A stretch of DNA of 64,000 bases from Amia ocellicauda. Taxonomy: Eukaryota > Chordata > Actinopteri > Amiiformes > Amiidae. The stretch's first letter is position 1; every line of letters starts with the position of its first letter. The notes beneath the pieces were generated by a model that did not search any database, was not told the DNA's origin, and was given only the letters and a program-made list of their open reading frames with translations. Shown piece after piece: positions 35,801 to 58,437 of the stretch. The stretch is taken from assembly GCF_036373705.1 (NCBI RefSeq), contig NC_089854.1:26586725-26650724 (forward strand), in the 5' to 3' direction. Both the position numbers and the translations under genes were made by a program.

Positions 35801-38800
35801 CCCCCTAAACGGCAGCAGCTGCCAGCTTCTATCAGGATGGCGTTTTAGCGTAGCTGAGAAAAGAGAGACAGCCTACGGTGTGATGCCTCCCTAGGTGGGA
35901 GAAGGGGATATTAATAGGCCCGACACAATTGGCAGCATTCTTCACATTAATCCTGGGAGTAACATCTGAATGATATTGGATGACACTGTGGTGCTGCTGG
36001 TTACAGACATCTCCCATTCCTGTGCTGGGTATCCCCATTGTGTCACACAGCTGGGATGGGGGAGGGGAGGGGATCGGCGGGGGGTGGACTGCGGGCTAAT
36101 TGCTTGGTAATCATCACCTGCTCTGTGGAGCTGATGGCTGGTAATTAGGCTGCTGTGTTGGGATTGTGTGAAACTCCTCAGCTCCCCCCCCAGGGAGCTC
36201 TAACCCTCCCTCTCCCAGTGTTGTGTGAGTTGGCTGCAGTCTGCCAGGACCCCCTGTGACAAGTCAGTATTCATGGCACCACTTCAAAAGCTTCAAAAGA
36301 TAGTAGTTGAAAAATTACTTACCACTGTTACAATTGTATTTTTGTATATTTGTTTGAATGTATGTATGGGCAGCCTGTTCTGTTGGAATGTGTACATTGC
36401 AACAGTATTTTGTTGTTTTGGTTGTTGTTTTAGTTCCCTACTCAATCTACACACATACCCAACTTGATTTGACTGACATCAGAAAATGTCAACCCAACCT
36501 GTTTGGAACCCAGAGTGTTTGGAGATTTAGTGTTGAGTTGATCTGTGTGATTGGATACAAAAAATATATATTTGAGAGGTTGGGGACTTGGTTTGTAGTG
36601 AGGGAATTGTGAGTGAGACGAGACTCAACCTATGCCGTCAGATGTGGTGTGAGCATGTCCTCTGTGTCCACCTCAGGCTCCAGATGACCGAGGCGGCCCT
36701 GGCCCTGGCAGAGCAGAAGTCCCATGACCTGGGAGAGCTGGTGAGCCGGGTGAAGGTAGAGCAAGCAGAGCTGAGGGAGAGACAGGCCCGCGAGTTAAAC
36801 AAGGAGCAGGAGGTAAACGGGTCAAGGCACAGCTGAGAATATCACAGCAGCTGGGCCGGGGCTGATACAAGCTTCCACACGTCCTGCAAATGTTGTGGGG
36901 GGGACGGGGGACTGGAGAATAACCAGCTGGAATAGAGCTGGGAAATGGACAGAGGGAAAGGAATTTCACAGAAGAGCTCTGAAAAACAGTGACAAACATT
37001 GACTACAGTGGGCAGCTGTCTGGTAAAAGACCCACAGAAGTAAATATCTCAATGCATGGGATCCAATAATAAAAGTTGAAAAGTTTTGATGTACAGTTAG
37101 GTCCATAAATATTTGGACAGTGGTGCAATTGTCATCATTTTGGCTCTGTATGCCACCACAATGGATTTGAAATGAAACAATAAGTGTAGACTTTAATTTT
37201 TAATTTCAGGGTAGTTACATCCAAATTGGGTGAACGGTGTAGGAATTAAACCTATTTTTATTTGTGATCCCCCCAATATAAGGAGGTTCAAAAGTATTTG
37301 GACAAACTAACATAATCATGAATTCAATTTTGAGTTTCGATACTTGGTTCCAAATCCTTTGCAGTCAATGACTGCCTGAAATCTGGAACCCATAGACATC
37401 ACCAGATGCTGGGTTTCTTCCCCGGTGATGCTCTGCCAGGCCTGGACTGCAGCTGTCTTTAGTTCCTTCTTGTTCTTGAGGTGTTTTGCCTTCAGCAAGT
37501 GAAATGCATGCTCAATTGGATTCGGGTCAGGTGATTGACTTGGTCTTTGCAGAACATTCCGCTTCGGGTCATTGTCCATCTGCACTGTGAAGCAGTGAGT
37601 TTTGAAGCATTTGGCTGAATCTGAGCAGAGAATATAGCCCTAAACACTTCAGAATCACATCATCAATACATATAAGAGAACCAGTTGCTTTTGGTGTTCC
37701 TGAGCTCACCAGTGCGTTCTTTCTTTTTAAGAATGTACCAGATAGTTGATTTGGCCACACCTAATGTTTTTGCTATCTCTCTGATTGGTTTGTTTTGATT
37801 TCTAAGGCAAAACTGAAGGCAAAACGCCCCATGAACAAGAAGGAACTAAAGACAGCTGCAGTGCAGGCCTGGCAGAGCATCACCGGGGAAGAAACCCAGC
37901 ATCTGGTGATGTCTATGGGTTCCAGATTTCAGGCAGTCATTGACTGCAAAGGATTTGCAACCAAGTATTGATATTGTCCAATTACTTTTGAGCCCCTAAA
38001 ATTGGGGGGAACACATATAGAAATGGGTGTAATTCCTACACCATTCACCCAATTTGGATGTAACTACCCTCAAATTAAAGATGAAAGTCTACAGTTAAAT
38101 CATCCTGATTTGTTTCCTTTCAAATCCTTTGTGGTGGCGTACAGATACAATATTATGGCAATTGTGTCACTGTCCAAATAGACAAAAAGATAAAAGATAA
38201 TTCTTTGGTTTCACTGTAATAGTATGGTTTGAAAACAAGGATTCTGGGAAACTGCTGCTGCTTCCTTTGTCACTTTTTATTTATTTATTAACTTTTTCTG
38301 ACAGGAAAGTGTCTTAAGGGAAGGGAAGCTTCTCAGGGAGGTCCACAGTGTGACGGAGAAGAACCTACAGCTGAAGAACAAGGTATGGTACAGCATCAAA
38401 GCTGGACGCCTATTCGCAATTGATTTCTGCTGCCCTGTGAAAGATTTTGATTTTAAAGCACCAATCTGGTATAAGATGGGGAACTGAAAGGATCCTGCTA
38501 TTCCTACATGAATGGGTACACTGGTGTAGAAAGAGACTCTACATAAGAAAACAACATTGTGGATTTGTACTGGGTTTCCTGTTGAGAGCCCGTCTGGGTG
38601 GCCTGTGTGTGTCAGTGCTCAGTCCGGTCTGGTGCTGTGCTTTGTGTGCAGGTGGAAGAGCTGGAGCGCCGGTGTAAGGCCCAGCAGGAGCAGATCTTCG
38701 AGCTGAAACAGGAGCGGACCAACACCAGTGCTGAGCTGAAGCTGCGGCTGGCCCAGGCAGAGGGTGAGTGAACACGGCACGAGCCTCTCCCTCTTTGCAG

Positions 38801-41800
38801 GTGACTGGCAGTGTTGCCTTTCCCCTTCCCTTTGGCTTCCCCTGAGCGATGCTGACTCTTGGGTACTTGTGTGTGCTTGTTACCATCTAGAAAGTGTCCC
38901 AAGCTCTCTTTGATCGGCTACAGAGTTCTGCTGTTGTGATTTGGCACTGACTTCTGCTTGCATGTGCCGTCCACTCATTTTGATTTAAAAACCCAACTCT
39001 ACTGTCAGCTCAGTTCCTTAGTACATTGGGGGTTTAAAAGGTTTGTTTGTGGTTTTTTTTTGTTTTGTTTTACAGAGCGTTTAGACATTGAGAAGAAACG
39101 ATCCAAACAAGCTCTAGAGGACCTGGACAATCTGCGTCTAAAGGAGGTAAACATACACATCTCTGGTGGGCATCTGTGATTCTAGGATCAGTGATAGAGA
39201 ATGCAAGAGCAGACGAACTGGAGTACAGGAGAGATCAGTTCCTGCTGCAATTTGAAGTGAAACACGTTGTGTCTCTGAAGTCTACTTCTTATTATTCCCA
39301 GATGTTAACTCTGTGGTGTCATCCGAAGTAGATGCACTTTGTTTAAAACTGAGACCTGTACACGGTGATATTCCGAGATTTAATTTAGGATGGACCTTGA
39401 TGTTGCACGACCAGAAAAGCCCGGCTCAGAATTTTAGTTGGCCGTTGCTGTTATAATAGTGAAATCCTGCAGGAGTAGTGGCTATTTGGCCTGTGACCCT
39501 ACCAGGCCCAATTCTTTGCACGTTTAGATAACTGTTGTCAGGTGTTTCTTTCTGGGAAATGATCGTGAAAGTATCGAGTCACTGGATGGATTTCTGTTGA
39601 TCTCTGAGGGGATTAAATAACCACAAGCTGTTTTAAAAAATAAACATTTTGGATTAAAGAGTGAATCCTGTGTGTCAACTTAAAAAACGGAATGATGGCA
39701 TGAGGTCCGGCAAAGGAATAAACAAAGGCAATGTGAGATTTATGATCTTTGCATGGCATCCTTAAAAAGAAGAATAAGTAAAAATGGAAAAAAAAAAAAA
39801 AAAAACATTTCAGATCGCTTCTTTTTATCTGTGATAATTGCTTGAAACCCCCCATCTAAATTCCATCTGTTTACCTAATTGTTTTTAATTGACCTGTTTA
39901 GTCAGATCTGTTTCCCTCCTGGCACGGACTTTGGAGATTCCCGGTCATTTAATTTGCACTCTCTGTCCGAACTTGAAACCGGGCCCAGAAAGGACAAGAT
40001 ATTACAGTGATAACTTGTAATTGCGCCATCCACCCAGTTGTTGGATGCCTAAATTGCACTCCTCTTTACCGGCAACACAAAGTCCTGTACTCTTGTAAAT
40101 GACCTACATAGAAGACCTTCCTGTGGCTCTGTCACAGAGCAGCCAACACAATTCCACATGCTGCCTGTGGAGGGATAAATCGAAGAATGTTTTTTCAGCT
40201 TGTGATTTATGCTCTGATTTTGTTGACTAAATGTGAATCGACCATCTTTTGATTTATGTATGTATTTATATATTCAATCATTATTTATTTGTAATCATAG
40301 CCATTTTTGCATCCTCTCCCTGAAGTCACGATGCAATCACTTTCCATTTACAATTGTCAAGGAAAAACCTTACTTTCGTTCTGCAGCTGCTCTCACAAAG
40401 CCAGAAGATTGTTGTCCTGTCACACTTGTAGTGATTTCTGCCCTTTAAGTAATGCTCTGGGAAAGCAGTCTGCTCAGTCACGTTGTGCTTTGCTGTGATG
40501 TCTCCTCACACAGGTGGATCATCTGAATCACCACCTGGAGGAGACTGAGAGGACACTGCAGGACCGCATCCAGAAACTGGAGGTCCTTCGTCTTCAGCTG
40601 GAAGAGGTGAGCGGCTGTGCAGAACCGTAACCTCTACTCTCCTCCCAATATAACTTAAATGGCAGCTGTGACGTCAGTTAGACATCTCCCTGTTGTATCT
40701 GTCGTTGCTTCAGGAGTTCTGACTGCTTGAAACCAGTCCTTTTTTAGAAAACTGAAAGAGCTGACCCGCATCACATAAACTGATATTTGAAGCTTTATGA
40801 GAGTACGGGACACACAGAGGTTGTTTCAGATGCAGACAGTGTGAGCTTATGGTGACAGTCTTGTTTTCCCAGGAGCTGAGCCGTGCGAGAGCAGCATGCG
40901 TGTCTGAGAGAGCGCAGGCTGAGGAGGAGCTGGGCAAGATGCGCAGTCAAGTGCGACTGGAGGAGGTGAGACATTGACCGCCTGTGCTGTGTGACCAATT
41001 CCAACACCCACTATTAATATCTGATATTACATTGACCTGCCTCAGGGTGGGTTTAAATGCTCACCTTGCACTGCTCACATAGGACTTCTGCCAAAGCACA
41101 AGACACAGGTTTGCAGAAATGCTGTAGAGTACTAAGAGAAATGTAGTAGTAACCACTGTTCCAATATTCACCTTCAACGGTTTTTGAAGCCATGTTTGAA
41201 GCCACGGTGTGCCTTTTCTATCATTTCGACATGAAGGTTGGAGACATAATACGTGATGTAAGCCTGTTGCTTTACAGAGCTGACAGTCCCATTTTGTGCT
41301 CTGTCACTGTGCTGGTGATGTGGGGTGACACTTCTGAGAGGCCTGACCTGATCTGTTCCCATCTGAAGGGCTTTGCAATTCCACCACAGGAAGCAGTCTG
41401 TCACTGACAATACGCCAGAGTTTCAGTTCCGTTCCAGTCCTTACGTCTATTTTATTACTGCTGGAGACTAGAGAATTAGGGTGTTTGTTGGCGTTTTTAT
41501 ATTGTTTTAGATATTTCATTTTCCCCAAACCAAAGCCCCTTTTGCTGGCATACTTTTAAACTATTTTTGTTGGCTTTGTCTTGTGTTTTTGTTTTGTTTT
41601 TTGTTTTATCTTACAATTTACACCCATGTTTGTATTCACCATTGGACATCTTTGTACTGAAATGCCTGTTGCTTGTGTTATGTGTGAGTCTGGGAATGCT
41701 ATCAATATGCAAAATGCTAGTGCTGGAACCTACAGGGCATTTTTTGAAGCTAATTGACCAATATGGTTGATGCAATTAAAAAGCTGGACCCGGAGCTGAT

Positions 41801-43751
41801 GCTGACTAGACTGTTACTGTGGAGAAGTGGCTGGAGGGGTCAGCTGGATCGGGCCAGAATGAGTCCACTGTGTTGAAGCCTGAAATAGCAACATAGGGTG
41901 AAGGTCAGAACAACACGGCAGGGACTGAACTGTTGTTAGTAGAAGTAAATTTCAACTGTGTTTGTTCAGGGTGTTGTGTAAAGAGCAATAGTGTGGGAGT
42001 TCTTTATGTCTTTTAAAGTTTGAAAATCTAATCGAAAAAAGTAAAATTTTCAAGGTTTGTTAATTAGGTGCAGTATGTATGGCTCCATTGTGTAACCAAC
42101 CCCTAGCGGCATATGATAGTTACAGTTAAGGTTCCCTTATATAAGGGTAGGGTGATATGCCAATGTTATCATTATTGTGAGAGAGAAAATGTGATGTTAC
42201 TTCACTTTTTTTATTAGATTATCATTATAATTATCATTCTTATTAATTATATTATTTGTCTCATTTCAGTTTTGAATTACAGAACCAATATTTTACCCAG
42301 CATGCATCCCTTCAAGTATTTCATCAGTTCGTTCTCTTTGAACGCGTAGAACAGTTTGCAAGTTTGCAAGTTTCCTACAGATGCTACTGAGTTTTTTCTG
42401 GTGAATTCCATCATACTCTGTCTGCACTGCTTCACGTCTCTGCATATTGAAACATCCAACCCTGTTTGTTTCTAAGTTCTTATTTTTATATATACAAGTA
42501 ACTGTTATAATGGCTCTTGGTGAAATGCTCCAGTTTTTTAGCATTTGGCCAATTCCTTTTTTCAATCTGACTTGCACTTAAAGGCAGGTCTGCACTACCT
42601 CAATTCATGTACATAAATACATTAAACAAATAATAGTATCCAGAATTGTTAGACTCAATCAATCAATCAATCAATTTTTATTTGTATAGCACCCTTCGCA
42701 GGAAAGAACAAAACGATTTACAGAGTAGTAAACATCAATAAACATACAACAAAATAAAAATAATTAATTAAATAAATAAATAAAAAGAAGACATTTGATC
42801 TGTTTGAAGGCCTTGTAATTGTTGCAGACCACCCTCTGAATGGTTCTCTGTATTGAGAGCCAGGCTGACTCCCTGTCCCCCCCATCCCCCACTAGCAACA
42901 GCGGCTGAGTGTGGCCGAGGAGAAGCTGCGAGCGCTGCGCCAGTCACGGGACGAGGCCCAGGGGCTCTGTGCCCAGCAGAAACAGACCATGGCCGAGCTG
43001 CAGGCCAAGAACAGCCAGCTGGTCCTGGAGATGGATGGCTTGAGGAGGCGGATTGAAGAGCTGCAGCAGGTGGGTGACACACGGACACACGCTCCACTCA
43101 CAGATCACACCCACACACCCCAGGGACGCTTCTTGTCTTCTTCCAAATGTGTAGAGAAGACTGTTTGCCCTGTTGACATCAACAAGCCTCCCACTGAAAA
43201 TGCTGTAAAAGTGGTGGAAAACATAACTTACCTTTTTAAGTTTGTCATGTGTCTGGCTACAGGAACTGAGTGGGAAAGAGCAGGAGAAGGTGGCAGAGCT
43301 GAGCCGGGTGCGAGTGGAGCTGCAGGAGCAGATCGGACACCTGCAGGCTGAGCGGACTGCCCAGGGGGGCCTGAAGGAGAAGATTGCAGCCCTGGAGCGG
43401 GAGGCGAAAGGTGATCACACTCCTTCAGACACTGTCACTCCGTCCCCTTGATCACACGGTCACAGAAACGGGCCGTGGTGGAGCGTTCCCTGTTCTGTGT
43501 TTTCCTTATTTTCATGAGACCAATATACACAATAAGACCTGGTTCTCAAGTGTGATGTAGTGAGGAGATAAACAGATATTTCAGTTTCACAAATTTGAAT
43601 CAAAAAGATTAATCTTTAGTCATGACTTGTGTTATAACTTGGACATCTGTCATATTCACACAGAGGTTTTCAGTCCGTTTGATACTCTCATTTCTGGTTT
43701 TAAAACTATATGTGTGATTTATAAAAATGCAAATTAATAGATGGGTGGGTG

Positions 43752-43782
<31 letters not shown>

Positions 43783-43986
43783 TTTGCAGTGCTGGCCAGC
43801 AGCCATAGGGAGGCGCTTCTGGACAAGGAGAGTGAGATCGCCTCCCTGCTGGAGAAGCTGCGACTGCGGGACGCGGAGATCCAGCGGATACGAGAGGATG
43901 AGGCTCAGAGGGCCAGCTTCCTGCAGAGTGCCATCCTCACCTATGTGCAGGGCTCCCCCCTGGGGGGCTACAGCCCCAAGAAGTGA
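29829..43986 (+). CDS. lrrc45: Leucine-rich repeat-containing protein 45 (centrosome linker)
   Basis: Seventeen coding exons give 674 residues, close to human LRRC45 (670). Exons: 29829-30060, 30507-30568, 30918-30988, 31169-31347, 31929-32057, 32317-32429, 32650-32708, 33816-33893, 36677-36812, 38305-38382, 38652-38763, 39076-39146, 40514-40606, 40873-40965, 42896-43069, 43263-43410, 43790-43986 (stop TGA). The N-terminus [20 protein letters not shown] is diagnostic. Residues 1 to about 225 hold leucine-rich repeats, for example [27 protein letters not shown] and LRWNNIG. From about 240 to 650 the chain is a heptad-type coiled coil rich in Glu, Leu, Arg and Gln, ending near [17 protein letters not shown]. 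In other vertebrates LRRC45 is a fibre component between centrioles, needed with rootletin and C-Nap1 for centrosome cohesion, and it also supports ciliogenesis. No internal stop or frameshift is seen. Confidence 0.97.
31405..31438. repeat. (TG)n(TA)n microsatellite
   Basis: TG then TA dinucleotides in the lrrc45 intron after exon 31169-31347. Confidence 0.85.
32745..33215 (-). mobile_element. CR1-like LINE 3' fragment
   Basis: Begins with an AACATAAG tandem, the 8-base tail type of CR1-like LINEs, so the element runs on the minus strand. Read that way, broken frames contain a reverse-transcriptase C-terminal signature ([15 protein letters not shown]) and downstream text such as [13 protein letters not shown]. 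Truncated at its 5' end. The family name is from memory of similar fish repeats. Confidence 0.7.
33894..36676 (+). other. lrrc45: Large lrrc45 intron
   Basis: 2.8 kb, the longest intron of the gene. 33.9-35.6 kb is plain AT-rich DNA. About 35690-36200 is GC-richer and dense with homeodomain-type and E-box words (see findings). No exon or repeat family recognised. Confidence 0.6.
37330..37800 (-). pseudogene. Tc1 transposase remnant in the palindromic element
   Basis: Minus strand: HTH peptide at about 37800-37700, then broken sequence, then [20 protein letters not shown] (the LN of PDLNP changed) and the C-terminus ending GFGTKY. The first catalytic region is missing and frames are interrupted. 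Confidence 0.8.
37811..37970 (+). pseudogene. Second, inverted copy of the transposase C-terminus
   Basis: Plus strand: [21 protein letters not shown] sequence (here [14 protein letters not shown]) through [11 protein letters not shown] and a stop. It mirrors the minus-strand text at 37330-37497. Confidence 0.8.
39147..40513 (+). other. lrrc45: lrrc45 intron
   Basis: 1.37 kb. Contains a poly-A run at about 39788-39806. Some stretches (39400-40150) are complex and not obviously repetitive, but there is no exon signal. Confidence 0.55.
40966..42895 (+). other. lrrc45: lrrc45 intron
   Basis: 1.9 kb. Near its end is the LINE-tail-like repeat at 42655-42740. The rest shows nothing recognisable. 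Confidence 0.55.
42655..42740. repeat. (TCAA)n plus TTTTTATTTGTATAGC tail
   Basis: Five TCAA units followed by TTTTTATTTGTATAGCACCC, a 3'-tail motif seen in many fish retroposon fragments. Too short to assign a family. Confidence 0.5.
43755..43782. repeat. (TG)n tract at a splice acceptor
   Basis: A TG run directly followed by TTTTGCAG and the last lrrc45 exon at 43790, replacing the usual polypyrimidine tract. Confidence 0.9.
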
Positions 43987-44975
43987 CGCCGTGGGCAGCA
44001 ATGCCACCCAGAACCACCACCACGTCTCAGGCAGCCCGTTTACAGAAGGCACAGATGCCGTCCATCTGTCCATCCTGAAGTGGCAGTCCTTCAAAACTAT
44101 TTAACAAAACAAATACTGTTGAGGTTATAAAAGGCACTTACATGGGGCTGCTCTCTTCTTCAGTGTTACACCAAACCTGACTCTTTTCTCAGTCTTTTTC
44201 TTCTCTGTTGCATCAGCCAAAAAAACAAAAAAGGTACAGTGAGATATGTTTCTACTGGAACCACAAAAGGCATGCCTTCAGCAATTTCACCCTCAGTTTG
44301 AAATCTCAAGCCAACACATATTTTATACAGAGTGGGAGACGATATGGATACAGAGCTGTTGTGGTTCTGTGAGTTTACATCCACATATTGGCTATGGGAA
44401 ATAATATAGAGAAATGTCAGCTGCTATACCAAGACATTTTGTTATCTTTTTTTTTCTCCAAATTCTTAAGGGCACCACAGTTTCAACTAGCACTGGGGGG
44501 GGTTGTACAGTCCATCTTGTCATTGCTAACACATTGCCCACTCTTACAATCGCTGAGCCCCGACTGACCGTCCCCAATCTACTGGGCAGTGTCCATTGCT
44601 CTGACAGCACTAAAGGACTGCCCAATGAAGGTTAATATGGTTTTGTAAGAACCTGTTTCATATTTACGGACAGAGGTCTTCACTCAAGCTACACTTTTTT
44701 GTAACACCGGCATAATGCTTTGTCCCCTTTCTTACATGATTACTATCTGTTCTTCAAAAACTCAAGGACTAAAACTAATGCGGGTCATAGCTAGTGGAAG
44801 TGTTTTTTTTTCATGCTTTCCAATGGCTTAATTTCTTCATTGATAACTACAAAACGGATTCCTTTTTTATAAACAAATTGCAATTGTGAATTTTTATATT
44901 CTATTTTTTATATTTATGTTGTCAAATTAGTTTTTTTTGCCATTTTGTACAGTTCATTTTTTAAGAAAAATCATA

Positions 44976-44981
44976 AATAAA
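44976..44981 (+). terminator. lrrc45: Probable lrrc45 polyadenylation signal
   Basis: AATAAA lies about 1 kb after the lrrc45 stop codon in AT-rich DNA, followed by T- and GT-rich sequence. The 3' UTR would be about 1 kb. A second AATAAA is near 45677. Confidence 0.5.
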
Positions 44982-45879
44982 GATTTTTTTGAGTGATTGA
45001 AAACTGATATTTGTGAACATCCAGACTGAGGGGCAGACATGTCAGTGCTAAAGGTATGTAAGCATAAGGAAATTAGTTTTTCTGTTGCATTTCCTTCTTT
45101 AAATGAAACCAATTGATCTAGCAGGGCAATGCATACATTTTGTAATCAGACTGTTTTTTATTATTAATAAATATATATATGTGTGTGTGTGTATGAAATT
45201 AAGCACGAACCTTGGTGAAATCAATCTGTTTTTGTCACAGTGGTTTTGGACAAAGGTTTTTTTTTAATAATTGGAAAAAGTTACAAAATCTTGCATTTTC
45301 AGGTTTGTTAGAAATGTATTATATTTATTTATGTGGATTATGGTTTGCGGTTTGTATAATGGGTGTATTGATGGTATCTCATAGATGGGGTAGTCAAAGT
45401 GTGTCTGTATGTGGCCAGCGTTGAGTGGACACCCTAGTACAGCAGTGAATGACCTCAGTCCACTATTGAAAGCTAGTCTTCCCCCTTTTTCCTCTGTCTC
45501 TATTGTATTATTAAGGGTGGTGCTTCCAAACTCAGGAAACCACTTTGTCAGTGAACGCTGAGGTTGAACTGAAGAGCTGTTTAAAATTCCTGCCCCAACT
45601 ACCCCTTTATGGACATGAATGATTTTTAAAACATGTATCTTGCTTAGTTTTTTGTCTCACAGAGCTTTGTCTGAAAAATAAATCGCGTCAATATCACTTT
45701 TTGGTCCCTTCTTTTTTAGGCTAAGAACTTGAAAGTGAGGTTATAAAGAAATTCTAGTACAAAGGGAACTTATTGGAGAACTTCAATGCCAGTTTTATGA
45801 AAAAAAAGGCCAAAACATATTGAATTACACATATAGCGGGTATGGTGTGCGATACCCAAAGGCCAGTGCCTTTTCAACC

Positions 45880-46127
45880 CTCCATATGCCCTGTATTACT
45901 GCTGCGCCCATTTCTATCCACCCTGCGCTGTGGTGTACTGTCTCTTTAAACGTGCTCGTCCTTTCCCGGAGATTCTCGTCTCTGCTCGGGATTTGCCTCT
46001 GCTGCTGCAGCTCCAGCGCGCTCCGAACCAGCCCCGTTATTATTACACAAATCTCAAATCACAATCCCAATTAGGCGAATTTAAACCTCTCCGGGAGTCT
46101 TCTGTTTGTTGCACACTCACTCGGCAA
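45880..46127 (+). promoter_or_regulatory. rac3: Likely rac3 promoter and 5' UTR
   Basis: The 250 bases before the rac3 ATG have more CpG and GC than the flanks, with motifs such as CTCCAGCGCGCTCC and CTCCGGGAG, as expected for a housekeeping-type vertebrate promoter. No strong TATA box stands out. The transcription start cannot be placed from sequence. Confidence 0.4.

Positions 46128-58437
<12,310 letters not shown>

Larger units (their letters stand above)
37094..38216. mobile_element. Tc1-like element with two inverted 3' halves
   Basis: Left tip CAGTTAGGTCC after TA (37092-37093); right tip ends CACTG before TA (38217-38218), with a changed outermost stretch of about 18 bases. Arms 37094-37497 and 37811-38195 are inverted copies of the same sequence, including the transposase C-terminus ([18 protein letters not shown]) and 3' flank. 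Between the arms, on the minus strand, lies the N-terminal helix-turn-helix ([20 protein letters not shown]). It sits in an lrrc45 intron. Confidence 0.85.
43987..46127. other. lrrc45 3' UTR, short intergenic DNA and rac3 upstream region
   Basis: To about 45.0 kb this is the likely lrrc45 3' UTR. 45.0-45.8 kb is AT-rich and includes a TA/TG repeat near 45167-45194. From about 45.9 kb base composition shifts to CpG-containing, GC-richer DNA leading into rac3. No other open gene was found. Confidence 0.6.
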
